Assembly (NCBI GenBank): GCA_947258875.1
Contig: CAMYKB010000005.1
Location: 1 to 64,000, forward strand
Source of the DNA: an uncultured Gammaproteobacteria bacterium
GTDB taxonomy: Bacteria; Pseudomonadota; Gammaproteobacteria; CAMYKB01
Direction: 5' to 3'
Length of the DNA: 64,000 bases
The translations under genes and the position numbers were made by a program. The notes below the pieces were generated by a model. It saw only the letters and a list, made by a program, of their open reading frames with translations. It was not told where the DNA came from and searched no databases. Below are positions 38,956-49,946 of this stretch, piece after piece (position 1 is the first letter of the stretch; the number at the start of each line of letters is the position of its first letter).

Positions 38956-41820
38956 TCATCCGGTTTCATCTGTATCGGCTGTTTGTTTCTGTGGCAGTTT
39001 ACCCTTTAACAGCAGGGCATCCTCAATCAGTGCCTTCTGTTGCGCTCTATGCACATGCAGGTAGCCTACTGCTGGTGAAGCCGAGTATGAACGTCCCGCA
39101 TAGTTCAGCGTGTGATTCTCTTTCAGACAGGCCCGCAAGTGGCGCCGTGATTGCATGTAGTACCAGGAACCCTGATTACGCGGCTCTTCCTGGACCCATA
39201 CAATATCAGATGCATTGGCATAACGGCTCAGCGCTGCCTGAACTTCTTCTATCGGGAACGGGTACTGCTGCTCGATACGCGCAATAGCGATGTCGTGAAT
39301 ACCATGCTCCCGGCGAGCTTCCAACAGATCAAAATATACCTTGCCGCTGCAAAATAACACGCGCGTAATCTGCTGCGGATCGATTTCGTCAATATCATCG
39401 ATGAGCACCTGGAATTCGCCAGCGGTGATTTCTGCCAGCGTTGAGGTCGATAGTTTATGTCTTAACAGGCTCTTGGGTGACATTACGATTAGCGGTTTGC
39501 GATAGGGGCGCAGCATTTGCCGACGCAGCATGTGGAACATCTGGGCCGGGGTGCTGGGAATGCATACCTGGATGTTTTCCTCAGCACAGAGCTGCAGATA
39601 GCGTTCCAGGCGAGCCGATGAATGTTCCGGGCCCTGCCCGTCGTAACCATGTGGCAGAAGCATCACCAGACCACTGTAGCGTTGCCACTTGGCCTCGGAT
39701 GAACTGATAAATTGGTCGATCATGACTTGGGCATTATTGGCAAAGTCGCCAAACTGCGCCTCCCAGATTACCAGGGCATTGGGGTCGGCGGTGCTGTATC
39801 CGACTTCAAAACCCAATACTGCTGCTTCCGACAATAAGGAGTTTATGGGCAGAAATGTCGGTTGCCCTTTATGTAAGTACTGCAAGGGAATATGGATATC
39901 GCCGCTCACCTGATCATTTATGCCGACATGCCTATGGAAAAAAGTACCGCGTACACTATCCTGCCCGGAGAGACGGACCTGGAAACCGTCTTCCAGCAAC
40001 GAGGCATAGGCCAGGGTTTCGGCATAACCCCAATCCATTCCCAATTCCCCTGCGCCCATCTTGTTACGTGCGGCCAGTAATTTTTTAACGGCCATGTGCA
40101 GTTTGAAGTGAGAAGGGATACGCGTCATTTTCCGGGTCAACTCACTTATTCGTGCCCGAGTAATCGCAGTATCAGCAGGGGTACGCCAGTGTGTACCCAT
40201 AAAGGGCTTGTAGTCGACGCTATAGGTCTTGCTCGCATCCTTGGCCAATGGCCTGCCCGAAACGGATAAATCCGCTTCCAGCCGTTCCACATAGACCTGC
40301 TCCATCGCCTTGTCTTCACCCGGCTTGATAACCTGACTATCCTGTAACTGTTGCGCATAGAGCTCATTCACGGGCGGCTTATTGGTGATACGTTGATACA
40401 TCACCGGCTGTGTAACGGAGGGCTCATCGGCTTCGCTATGGCCATGCTGGCGATAGCACACCATGTCGACCACCACATCCTTGTTGAACGTCATACGATA
40501 ATCCAGCGCCAGTTGTGCGATAAATACAATAGCTTCAGGGTCGTCGCCATTAACATGAAAAATCGGGGCCTGCACCATCTTGGCCACATCGGTGCAATAG
40601 AGCGTCGAACGTGAATCCAGGGGATCACTGGTGGTAAAGCCAATCTGGTTATTGATGATGACATGTAGCGTGCCACCTGTGGCATAACCGCGGGTTTCGG
40701 AGAGGTTCAGGGTCTCCATTACCACGCCCTGTCCGGCGAAGGCCGCATCACCGTGTAACAGCACTGGCAATACCTGATTACGTTGCTTATCGTCCCGGCG
40801 TTGCTGGCGGGCGCGTACCGAGCCTTCAACGACCGGATCGATCACTTCCAAATGAGAAGGATTAAATGCCAATACGGCATGTAGCGTACCGTGTTCGGTT
40901 ACCAGATCAGAGGAAAAACCTTTATGATATTTCACATCGCCGGATCCCGATTCGCCGCTTACCTTGCCCTCAAATTCGTCGAACATCCTGGCTGTGCTTT
41001 TGCCAAAGGTATTGACCAGTACATTGAGACGGCCACGATGCGCCATGCCTAAAATCAATTCCTTAACACCTTGCTGGCTGCTGCGCCCGACCAATTCATC
41101 GAGTAGTGGTATCAGGCTAATACCGCCTTCCAGTGAAAAACGTTTCTGCCCGACATACTTGCGATGCAGATAGGTTTCCAAGCCTTGTGCGGCAACCAGC
41201 CGTTCCAGGATCCTGCGTTTCTTGTCGCTATCAAAGTTCGGTGTCGCTTGCGGGAGTTCAAGGCGCCGCTGTATCCAGCGCTTTTCATCGGTATCGGTGA
41301 TGTGCATGAACTCCGAACCGATGGTGCCGCAGTAGGTGGTACTGAGAATACTGAGAATCTCGCGCAGGCTGGCGTGATCCGGGCCATGCAATGAGCCGGT
41401 GTTGAACATCAAGTCCATATCTGCGGCGCTCAGCCCATGGTACTCCGGATCGAGTGCATCGACTTCTGGCCGATCATCCTCATCCAGGGGGTTAAGGTTG
41501 GCCTGGCGGTGACCCAGAAAACGGTAGGAATTGATCAGTTGAAGAACCGCAACCTGTTTGTCGCGGTCTATTCCCGACTGCGGCTGGGCAGTTACAGGAT
41601 AGCTAGCGTAGCGTGGAGCACGCGCGCGTGATTCGAAGGCCTTGCGAATGGTGTCATGACGTTTATCTGGTGGGGACTTGGGGTCGCTGGCGGCAAGCTG
41701 GTCGAAGTAGACTTGCCAAGCGTGACTGACCGAATTACGGTCTTCGAGGTAGGACTCATAGATCCCCTCGATGAATGCGGCATTCCCACTGAACAGGTAG
41801 GAATGTCCTGACTGTGCCAT
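38956..41820 (-). CDS. sucA: 2-oxoglutarate dehydrogenase E1 component
   Basis: Thiamine-diphosphate enzyme decarboxylating 2-oxoglutarate in the TCA cycle. The N-terminal SYLFSGNAAFIEGIYESYLED, SLEGGISLIPLLDEL, GMAHRGRLNVLVNTFGK, the ThDP motif HGDAAFAGQGVV and the C-terminal VWVQEEPRNQGSW are all present in 954 residues. AAGGAAG stands about eleven bases before the ATG. It is the first gene of the suc operon. Succinate dehydrogenase and succinyl-CoA synthetase genes, often adjacent elsewhere, are not in the window. Confidence 0.96.
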   Translation of the reverse strand: MAQSGHSYLFSGNAAFIEGIYESYLEDRNSVSHAWQVYFDQLAASDPKSPPDKRHDTIRKAFESRARAPRYASYPVTAQPQSGIDRDKQVAVLQLINSYRFLGHRQANLNPLDEDDRPEVDALDPEYHGLSAADMDLMFNTGSLHGPDHASLREILSILSTTYCGTIGSEFMHITDTDEKRWIQRRLELPQATPNFDSDKKRRILERLVAAQGLETYLHRKYVGQKRFSLEGGISLIPLLDELVGRSSQQGVKELILGMAHRGRLNVLVNTFGKSTARMFDEFEGKVSGESGSGDVKYHKGFSSDLVTEHGTLHAVLAFNPSHLEVIDPVVEGSVRARQQRRDDKQRNQVLPVLLHGDAAFAGQGVVMETLNLSETRGYATGGTLHVIINNQIGFTTSDPLDSRSTLYCTDVAKMVQAPIFHVNGDDPEAIVFIAQLALDYRMTFNKDVVVDMVCYRQHGHSEADEPSVTQPVMYQRITNKPPVNELYAQQLQDSQVIKPGEDKAMEQVYVERLEADLSVSGRPLAKDASKTYSVDYKPFMGTHWRTPADTAITRARISELTRKMTRIPSHFKLHMAVKKLLAARNKMGAGELGMDWGYAETLAYASLLEDGFQVRLSGQDSVRGTFFHRHVGINDQVSGDIHIPLQYLHKGQPTFLPINSLLSEAAVLGFEVGYSTADPNALVIWEAQFGDFANNAQVMIDQFISSSEAKWQRYSGLVMLLPHGYDGQGPEHSSARLERYLQLCAEENIQVCIPSTPAQMFHMLRRQMLRPYRKPLIVMSPKSLLRHKLSTSTLAEITAGEFQVLIDDIDEIDPQQITRVLFCSGKVYFDLLEARREHGIHDIAIARIEQQYPFPIEEVQAALSRYANASDIVWVQEEPRNQGSWYYMQSRRHLRACLKENHTLNYAGRSYSASPAVGYLHVHRAQQKALIEDALLLKGKLPQKQTADTDETG

Positions 41821-41943
41821 GTTACCGATATCTTCCTTAAAAGGCCTCGATAGACCAGAACCCGAAAATCGACAAATTTAAATCCTACTGTAAAATTTTA
41901 GACCCTCTACACGCAAAATGCTTCCTTTGTATGCGTGCACGTG

Positions 41944-42288
41944 TCACATAGTATGCGTTGGGCGGTCAGCTTCCAGGGCGCCAGCCAGCAAGGTTTCGAT
42001 TTTGTTACGCGTGGCGCCCTTGTCTGTAGGATTGAATTGAACACCGATGCCAGGAGTTCGATTGCCTTGAGCGCCCATGGGGGTGATCCATATCACCTTT
42101 CCCGCTACTGGGATACGTTCGGGGTCGTCCATTAGTGTCAACAGCATAAAGACCTCATCCCCAAGCTTATAGGCCTTTTTGGTGGGAATGAAAAGTCCGC
42201 CATTCTTCACATAGGGGATATAGGCCGCATAGAGCGATCCCTTATCCTTGATAGCGAGGGAAAGTATGCCCTTGCTCTTGTCTGACAT
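41944..42288 (-). CDS. PilZ domain protein
   Basis: Single-domain protein of 114 residues of the PilZ type found next to holB in many gammaproteobacteria; P. aeruginosa PilZ is needed for type IV pilus assembly and does not bind c-di-GMP. The strand pattern YIPYVKNGGLFIPTKKAYKLGDEVFMLLTL and GKVIWITP fits. The RxxxR and DxSxxG c-di-GMP motifs are not visible, supporting the pilus-type rather than a sensor. It follows holB by 14 bases and ends the operon. Confidence 0.87.
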   Translation of the reverse strand: MSDKSKGILSLAIKDKGSLYAAYIPYVKNGGLFIPTKKAYKLGDEVFMLLTLMDDPERIPVAGKVIWITPMGAQGNRTPGIGVQFNPTDKGATRNKIETLLAGALEADRPTHTM

Positions 42289-42302
42289 CTTGGGTTTGTC
42301 CT

Positions 42303-43932
<1,630 letters not shown>

Positions 43933-43964
43933 TTATTGCACTACTTCGTAAAGGTTGTACTGGT

Positions 43965-44990
43965 TCATTGTGATTTGTAACGCTTGGCATTCCCCGCCAA
44001 TTGATATTTGATCACGGCGGCGCGGTGCTCCTTGTAAGTCGCCGAAAAATGATGGCTGCCATCACCCTTGGCAACAAAATAGAGGGCGTTGGACTTGGCC
44101 GGATGGAGGGCAGCATGTAAAGCGTCACCACCCGGCAAGGCAATGGGCGTAGGCGTCAAACCTTTGTGGATGTATGTGTTATAGGGCGTGTCGCGTTTGA
44201 GGTCTTTGTAACGGATATCGCCTTTATACGAATCTCCCATTCCATATATGATGGTTGGATCAGTTTGCAATAACATGCCCTTCTTCAGACGCGACACAAA
44301 CACAGCAGCAATCATGGGACGTTCTTCTGCGACTCCAGTTTCTTTCTCAACGATTGATGCCATGATCAGGGCTTCATAGGGCGTTTGATAAGGCAATCCT
44401 TCTTCTCGCTCTCCCCATTCCTGTTGCAGACGTGATTGCATGGCCGCATAACTACGCCGTAGAAAATCCAGATCCGTGATGCCTTTAGGGAAATAATAGG
44501 TATCGGGATAGAACCTACCTTCCGGATGCATACCCTCGGCCCCCAGCCTCGCCATGACGTTATCGCCATCGGTAAGTGTTTGGATAATATGTGGATGGCG
44601 GGCGATCGCATTCATCATTTCCTGGTAGGTCCAGCCTTCCGGAATCGTCAGGCTGTACTGCAGACTTTTACCTTCAATCAGCTTGTCGAGTAACTCTACA
44701 GGTGTGAGCCGGTTATCAAGACGATATTCGCCCGCCTTGATGCTGTTGGCCTGACCTTGCAGGCGCGCATAGAGTGACCAGTACAGAGGTTTCGACACCA
44801 GCTTGGCATCATGCAAATCGGCGGCCAGTTTTTTGAAGCTGGTACCAGGCCTGAGGTCATAGTCAAGACTGATTTCCTCGCTGGATAGCGGCAGAGTGAG
44901 GAAGCGATAAACATCGGTGAGCAGATACGCTGCTCCCGCCAGCAATGACACCACGCCGAGCAAAATGATCAAACGTTTCATGGGCACCAT
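43965..44990 (-). CDS. mltG: Endolytic murein transglycosylase
   Basis: Inner-membrane enzyme that cuts nascent glycan strands and thereby limits chain length. One N-terminal membrane helix (LIILLGVVSLLAGAAYLL) is followed by a LysM-like subdomain and the YceG catalytic domain; the catalytic Glu is in ASIVEKETGVAEERPM, with GMLLQTDPTIIYGMG and NTYIHKGLTPTPIALPG. The start could be the second Met (MKRLII), three codons on; neither has a good ribosome site. It sits between pabC and tmk. Confidence 0.95.
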   Translation of the reverse strand: MVPMKRLIILLGVVSLLAGAAYLLTDVYRFLTLPLSSEEISLDYDLRPGTSFKKLAADLHDAKLVSKPLYWSLYARLQGQANSIKAGEYRLDNRLTPVELLDKLIEGKSLQYSLTIPEGWTYQEMMNAIARHPHIIQTLTDGDNVMARLGAEGMHPEGRFYPDTYYFPKGITDLDFLRRSYAAMQSRLQQEWGEREEGLPYQTPYEALIMASIVEKETGVAEERPMIAAVFVSRLKKGMLLQTDPTIIYGMGDSYKGDIRYKDLKRDTPYNTYIHKGLTPTPIALPGGDALHAALHPAKSNALYFVAKGDGSHHFSATYKEHRAAVIKYQLAGNAKRYKSQ

Positions 44991-45047
44991 TCTAACATCA
45001 GGTATGCACGGGTTTGATGTCGCATATTTCAGGGTTTAGTACGGGAT

Positions 45048-45860
45048 TCAAATATGATTGTTGATATTAATATAACTCATAAGCTCTTGTATTATTTCAT
45101 TTTTACTATAGCTTATAGCATCCAGTGTTTTGGTCGGCCATAATCGGATCAGGCTGTTGCAAAAGAACAGCGCGTCTGCCGTTTGCAGGTCTTGCAGATG
45201 TATATCATCGGTCGTGAGTACCTCGATACCCTGTCGCTGTGCTGTTTCCAGGACAACATCACGCATGATTCCCGCGACCCCACACTGCGCCAGGGCTGGT
45301 GTGAGTAATCGTATCCCACGCACGATAAAAAGATTACTCATGGTGCCTTCGACGACATGACCTTCGGTGTCGAGCACTATTCCTTCCTGATATTCATCTT
45401 GCCATTCACCACGTGCAAGCACCTGCTCCAGACGATTCAGGTGCTTGATACCGGCCAGCTGTGCATTGCGACCCAGGCGTAGCTTACAAACCGTGGCTGC
45501 AATGCCTTCACTTGCATAAGTTTTCGGGTAATCCGGCCAGGGATAATTCAGCAAAATGCGTGTTGTCTCACCGTCAGCGTCAGGCCGGTAACCGCGCCCG
45601 CCCTGACCGCGCGTGATAATAATTTTGAGAACAGCTCTATCGAGTGCCCTGCTGAGTTGCAACGCCTCAGTCAATATTTTTTCTGCCGAAGGCGGCTTAA
45701 TACCGAGCCGAACACAACCGTTATTTAACCGCAGCAAATGGCGATCCAGGTATTCGGGTTCACCGTTCCTGACTGCAATGGTCTCGAACACACCATCACC
45801 GTAACTTAAACCCCGGTCGGTAAGTGGCAGGCTATCAGCAGGTTGACCATTGACTAACAT
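45048..45860 (-). CDS. pabC: Aminodeoxychorismate lyase
   Basis: Fold-type IV PLP enzyme that converts aminodeoxychorismate to p-aminobenzoate for folate synthesis. LTDRGLSYGDGVFETIAVRNG at the N-terminus, KIIITRGQGGRGYRP with the PLP lysine, LNRLEQVLARGEW, and EGTMSNLFIV are family features. I start it at MLVNGQPAD, the normal family start; the track ORF extends 12 codons upstream toward the fabF terminator. It is just 38 bases after that hairpin, so it relies on read-through or an internal promoter. Confidence 0.9.
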   Translation of the reverse strand: MLVNGQPADSLPLTDRGLSYGDGVFETIAVRNGEPEYLDRHLLRLNNGCVRLGIKPPSAEKILTEALQLSRALDRAVLKIIITRGQGGRGYRPDADGETTRILLNYPWPDYPKTYASEGIAATVCKLRLGRNAQLAGIKHLNRLEQVLARGEWQDEYQEGIVLDTEGHVVEGTMSNLFIVRGIRLLTPALAQCGVAGIMRDVVLETAQRQGIEVLTTDDIHLQDLQTADALFFCNSLIRLWPTKTLDAISYSKNEIIQELMSYININNHI

Positions 45861-45897
45861 ACTATTCACTATGCGCAGAAGTAATCTACAAAGCAAT

Positions 45898-45928
45898 AAA
45901 AAAGCGGGATCGTTTCAACGATCCCGCT
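45898..45928 (-). terminator. Intrinsic terminator after fabF
   Basis: On the minus strand AGCGGGATCGTT-GA-AACGATCCCGCT is a perfect 12+12 inverted repeat followed by six Ts. It lies 25 bases after the fabF stop and just before pabC, inside what is otherwise a continuous operon. Confidence 0.93.
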
Positions 45929-45952
45929 AGCGAAAAATGCTTTCAGTAGTTG

Positions 45953-47194
45953 TTAGATTTTCTTGAACACTACCGTACCATTGGTACCGCCAAAACCGAA
46001 AGAATTTGATATGGTGACATTAACGCTGGTTTCCCGGGCAGTATTAGGCACATAGTCCAGATCACATTCCGGATCCGGCGTATCCAGGTTTATGGTCGGC
46101 GGTAGTACCTGGTCACGTATCGCCAGAATAGAAAATACAGCCTCAACGCCACCAGCCGCGCCCAGCAAGTGTCCAATCATTGACTTAGTGGAACTGACTG
46201 CGAGTTTATAGGCATGGTCACCAAATGCGGCTTTGATGCCCTCAGATTCAGCCTTGTCACCGGCTTGCGTCGAGGTTCCATGTGCATTGATGTAATCCAC
46301 ATCTTCAAGATTAAGACCGGCGTCCTTTACGGCATTTATCATGCAACGTGCTGCGCCCATGCCGCCCTCAGAGGGGGAGGTCATATGATAGGCGTCACTA
46401 CTCATTCCAAAACCTGCAAGTTCACAGTAGATGTTTGCGCCACGTGCCTTGGCGTGCTCATAGTCTTCCAGAACCACTACACCGGCGCCATCCCCGAGCA
46501 CAAAACCATCGCGGTCCTTGTCCCAGGGGCGGCTGGCGCCTTCCGGGTCATCATTATGCGATGAACACAGTGCACGTGCGGCGGCAAAGCCGCCAATACC
46601 CAGAGCGCAGGTCGCCATTTCAGCGCCACCGGCGATCATGACATCGGCGTCGCCATACATGATCATGCGAGCCGCTTCGCCGATATTGTGGGTACCGGTT
46701 GTACAGGCCGAGACAATAGAAATATTCGGGCCCCGCATACCGTACAGAATCGACAGGTTACCCGATACCATGTTAACAATACTGGCGGGCACAAAGAATG
46801 GCGAAATGCGTCGTGGTCCGCCCTTCATATAGGCTTCGTAATTTTTTTCGATATTGGGCAAACCGCCAATACCGGAACCAATCGCAACGCCTATACGATC
46901 TGCATTGGCCTCCGTGACCTCAAGACCTGCATCTTTGATAGCTTCAACGCCAGCACCGATACCATAATGGATGAAGACATCCATCTTTTTCTGTTCTTTG
47001 GGGGAGATGTAATCGTCAGCATTGAAGTCCCTGACGCCGCCAGAAATCTGTACTGAGAAATCACTGGCATCAAAGACATCAATCTTGCTGATACCGCTCT
47101 TGCCTGCAACGATATTGTCCCAGGCTTTCTTGATAGTGGAACCGACAGGAGAAACAATCCCCAGGCCGGTAACTACGACACGCCGCTTTGACAA
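45953..47194 (-). CDS. fabF: Beta-ketoacyl-ACP synthase II
   Basis: Elongates fatty acids by condensing malonyl-ACP with acyl-ACP. The active-site Cys is in [16 protein letters not shown], the two histidines in [11 protein letters not shown] and [15 protein letters not shown]. At 413 residues it is standard. It follows acpP across a terminator-like hairpin and is itself followed by a strong terminator, so its dosage is probably set apart from the genes on either side. Confidence 0.97.
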   Translation of the reverse strand: MSKRRVVVTGLGIVSPVGSTIKKAWDNIVAGKSGISKIDVFDASDFSVQISGGVRDFNADDYISPKEQKKMDVFIHYGIGAGVEAIKDAGLEVTEANADRIGVAIGSGIGGLPNIEKNYEAYMKGGPRRISPFFVPASIVNMVSGNLSILYGMRGPNISIVSACTTGTHNIGEAARMIMYGDADVMIAGGAEMATCALGIGGFAAARALCSSHNDDPEGASRPWDKDRDGFVLGDGAGVVVLEDYEHAKARGANIYCELAGFGMSSDAYHMTSPSEGGMGAARCMINAVKDAGLNLEDVDYINAHGTSTQAGDKAESEGIKAAFGDHAYKLAVSSTKSMIGHLLGAAGGVEAVFSILAIRDQVLPPTINLDTPDPECDLDYVPNTARETSVNVTISNSFGFGGTNGTVVFKKI

Positions 47195-47239
47195 GATATC
47201 TGCCCTATAACTAATATGTGAAATAGCACTTTAATAGTA

Positions 47240-47269
47240 AAACCGCAACCGAACAACCGGTTGCGGTTT
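47240..47269 (-). terminator. Terminator-like hairpin between acpP and fabF
   Basis: The arms AAACCGCAACC and GGTTGCGGTTT pair perfectly over 11 bp with an eight-base loop. On the minus strand the stem is followed by TTTACT, a short T-run, so termination would be partial. It begins about 20 bases after the acpP stop. It fits an attenuator that lets acpP, whose product is needed in large amounts, exceed fabF. Confidence 0.65.
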
Positions 47270-47289
47270 CATCACAACGGGTTAAAAAT

Positions 47290-47526
47290 TTAGTTCAGGT
47301 TTGCAGTAACGTAGTCAATCGCTTGCTGAACGGTTGTGATCTTCTCAGCCTCTTCATCAGGAATTTCGCATTCAAATTCCTCTTCAAGAGCCATGACAAG
47401 CTCAACGGTATCCAGTGAATCCGCGCCCAGATCATCTACAAAGGAAGCTGAATTGACCGCTTCATCTTCGCCGACGCCGAGTTGCTCAACAACTATCTTC
47501 TTGACGCGCTCTTCAATATTACTCAT
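47290..47526 (-). CDS. acpP: Acyl carrier protein
   Basis: Carries growing acyl chains on a phosphopantetheine arm. The modified serine is in [19 protein letters not shown], and the protein is acidic and 78 residues long, as expected. About 220 bases separate it from fabG, enough for its own promoter. It is in the usual place before fabF. Confidence 0.98.
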   Translation of the reverse strand: MSNIEERVKKIVVEQLGVGEDEAVNSASFVDDLGADSLDTVELVMALEEEFECEIPDEEAEKITTVQQAIDYVTANLN

Positions 47527-47749
47527 GTTCAGTTTTTCCTCTCGAAAAAGACAAGTGCGGTCTCAACCGCGCCGCTATTGTAGTGAAAACGCCTGTCGCA
47601 ATCTACTCTGTATATTTTGCTATACGAAACAAGTAGTTAACAGGCATTTGCTGAATTTTTAACCAACCCATCATAGAGCAAATGAGATGATTTTCAGTTA
47701 GTTAGGCGAACTATACCTAATCTGCTTCAAGGCAAGAAATCAGGATTAA

Positions 47750-48493
47750 TCAGGGCATATACATGCCGCCGTTGACATTCAGGGTTTCTCCGGTGATGTA
47801 CGCAGCCTCCGGCGACGCCAGAAAGGCCACTGTATTGGCAATATCACTAGCATCGCCCAAACGGCCCAGGGGTATCTGTGTGAGCAAGGCAGCACGCTGA
47901 TCCTCCGGTAATGCGCGTGTCATATCCGTATCGATAAAGCCGGGCGCCACGGTGTTGACCGTGATACCTCGCGAACCTATTTCACGCGCCAGTGACTTGC
48001 CGAAACCAATAATGCCTGCCTTGGCCGCTGCGTAATTTGATTGTCCGGGATTACCCGTAAGACCAACCACTGAAGCAATATTGATGATGCGGCCGCCGCG
48101 CGATTTCATCATACCGCGCAAACACGCCTTTGACAGGCGATAAACAGAACTCAGATTGGTATTGAGAATACTCTCCCATTCCTCGTCCTTCATCCGCATC
48201 AGCAAATTGTCACGTGTAATACCCGCATTATTGACAAGAATCGTCACTGCACCGAACTCAGCGGCAATCTGCTTGATGACAGCCGTTATGGATTCCGTCT
48301 GCGTCACTTCCAGCGCCATACCTGTTCCCTTGCAATCATGCGCGGCAAGATCCTCGGTGATTCTTAAAGCACCTTGTTCTGTTGTCGCGGTACCAATGAC
48401 TGTTGCTCCGCGTGTTCCAAGTTCACGCGCTATCGCCTGGCCAATACCCCGGCTCGCACCCGTAACCAAGGCGATCTGATTCTCAAGGCTCAT
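47750..48493 (-). CDS. fabG: 3-oxoacyl-ACP reductase
   Basis: NADPH-dependent short-chain dehydrogenase reducing 3-ketoacyl-ACP. TGASRGIGQAIARELG is the cofactor loop, NNAGITRDNLLMRM and the SxnYxxxK catalytic set (VGLTGNPGQSNYAAAKAGI) are present, and it ends ETLNVNGGMYMP. 247 residues. Its start overlaps the fabD stop by four bases, so the two are coupled. Confidence 0.97.
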   Translation of the reverse strand: MSLENQIALVTGASRGIGQAIARELGTRGATVIGTATTEQGALRITEDLAAHDCKGTGMALEVTQTESITAVIKQIAAEFGAVTILVNNAGITRDNLLMRMKDEEWESILNTNLSSVYRLSKACLRGMMKSRGGRIINIASVVGLTGNPGQSNYAAAKAGIIGFGKSLAREIGSRGITVNTVAPGFIDTDMTRALPEDQRAALLTQIPLGRLGDASDIANTVAFLASPEAAYITGETLNVNGGMYMP

Positions 48494-49431
48494 GCTGTCT
48501 CCTCACATTGGTGAAATCCCTGCTCAAGACTGGCCGCATCCTGTACGCACAGGCCCTTGAGCGATTTATCGATTCGTTTGTTTAGCCCGGTGAGTACCTT
48601 GCCCGGACCCATTTCCAAAACTGTTGTGACTCCGGCTGCTGCAATGTTCTGAATGGTTTCAACCCAACGCACTGGATTATACAGTTGCCGGGAAAGCGCA
48701 TCTCTGATCATGGCGGGGTCGTTGTAGCTCTTCACATCGACATTATGCAACACAGGTATCAAGGTAGGTGCAATCTGTACAGCATTGAGGTGTAACACAA
48801 ATTCATCGGCCGCTGCTTGCATCAGGCTAGTGTGTGCCGGGACACTGACCGCCAGTTTGATCGCACGCTTGGCGCCTGCATCCGAGGCCGCGGCCACGGC
48901 GCGGTCAACAGCATCTGCATCACCGGCGATAACGACTTGTCCCGGTGAATTGAAATTCGCCGCCTGTACCACCTGGCCGCTTGCCGCCTGCGCGCAAAGC
49001 TCAATGACTGTGGCATCGTCGAGCCCGAGAATGGCCGCCATAGCACCCTCAGCTTCTCCCATTGCCGATTGCATCAAGCGCCCACGTTCGCGCACCAACT
49101 TAATTGCGTCTGTGAATTTCAGGCTACCAGCACACACCAATGCACTGTATTCACCAAAACTGTGACCGGCCATCACCTCAGGCTGGCAGCCACCCCGCTG
49201 TTGCCAGATACGCCACACAGCCACACTGGTAGCCAACATCACCGGCTGTGTGTTGATAGTGCTGTTGAGTTCAGCCTCCGGACCGTTAACGACCATACTC
49301 CATAGATCAATACCAAGAATCTCTGCAGCCTGCTGAAAGGTCTCACCGACTACGGAATGGCTCGTTGCGAGTTCAGATAACATGCCAATGGATTGGGAGC
49401 CCTGCCCAGGAAACACACATGCTAATTTCAT
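48490..49431 (-). CDS. fabD: Malonyl-CoA-ACP transacylase
   Basis: Loads malonyl groups on to ACP. The N-terminal FPGQGSQSIGML and the catalytic serine in AGHSFGEYSALVCAG are clear, with the His in SVPAHTSLM. 313 residues. It is the first gene of this fab operon; the usual upstream partners rpmF, plsX and fabH are missing here and infA occupies the neighbouring position on the other strand. Confidence 0.97.
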   Translation of the reverse strand: MKLACVFPGQGSQSIGMLSELATSHSVVGETFQQAAEILGIDLWSMVVNGPEAELNSTINTQPVMLATSVAVWRIWQQRGGCQPEVMAGHSFGEYSALVCAGSLKFTDAIKLVRERGRLMQSAMGEAEGAMAAILGLDDATVIELCAQAASGQVVQAANFNSPGQVVIAGDADAVDRAVAAASDAGAKRAIKLAVSVPAHTSLMQAAADEFVLHLNAVQIAPTLIPVLHNVDVKSYNDPAMIRDALSRQLYNPVRWVETIQNIAAAGVTTVLEMGPGKVLTGLNKRIDKSLKGLCVQDAASLEQGFHQCEETA

Positions 49432-49635
49432 CTAAACAACACCCGTTTATTAAGATTTAAAGTGAACCAATGCAGCCATCAGGAGTTCTAAGTTAATACA
49501 AGACTGCGAATTTCGTGGTCAAGGCTATGTATATCAATATGCCCCGCAAGGCGGCCAAGTTTAGGCAATTCACCCCCAGATAGGCAAATTCGAGCCGATT
49601 TTACGTGAACTTGTGCAAATGCCTGTCTACAGGCC

Positions 49636-49663
49636 TTGTTTTATCAGGCCAGTTATTGATAAT
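49636..49663 (+). promoter_or_regulatory. Candidate sigma70 promoter of infA
   Basis: TTGTTT, a 16-base spacer and GATAAT lie about 30 bases before the infA ATG. The -10 matches five of six consensus positions, the -35 the TTG core only. Initiation near 49670 would leave a leader of about 25 bases. Confidence 0.4.
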
Positions 49664-49694
49664 GAGCCGCTGCAATTTCAACTATAGAGTATGT

Positions 49695-49913
49695 ATGGCG
49701 AAAGAAGAAAATATTGAAATGGAGGGTACGGTTGTAGAGACCTTGCCCAACACCATGTTCCGCGTTGAGCTGGAAAACGGCCATGTGGTGACTGCGCATA
49801 TCTCCGGACGCATGCGCAAAAACTACATCCGCATCCTTACCGGGGATAAAGTAACAGTTCAGCTCACACCCTATGACCTCAGCAAAGGCCGGATTACCTA
49901 CCGCGGCCGTTAA
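49695..49913 (+). CDS. infA: Translation initiation factor IF-1
   Basis: Binds the ribosomal A site during initiation. The 72-residue protein [19 protein letters not shown] is a complete S1-like OB fold ending KGRITYRGR. The ORF track starts 30 codons too early; the true ATG is fixed by the invariant family N-terminus. It is convergent with clpA, a neighbour pair typical of gammaproteobacteria. Confidence 0.97.
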   Translation: MAKEENIEMEGTVVETLPNTMFRVELENGHVVTAHISGRMRKNYIRILTGDKVTVQLTPYDLSKGRITYRGR

Positions 49914-49946
49914 AATCCCCCTGCTTTTCGCCTGCTGACAGAGGCC

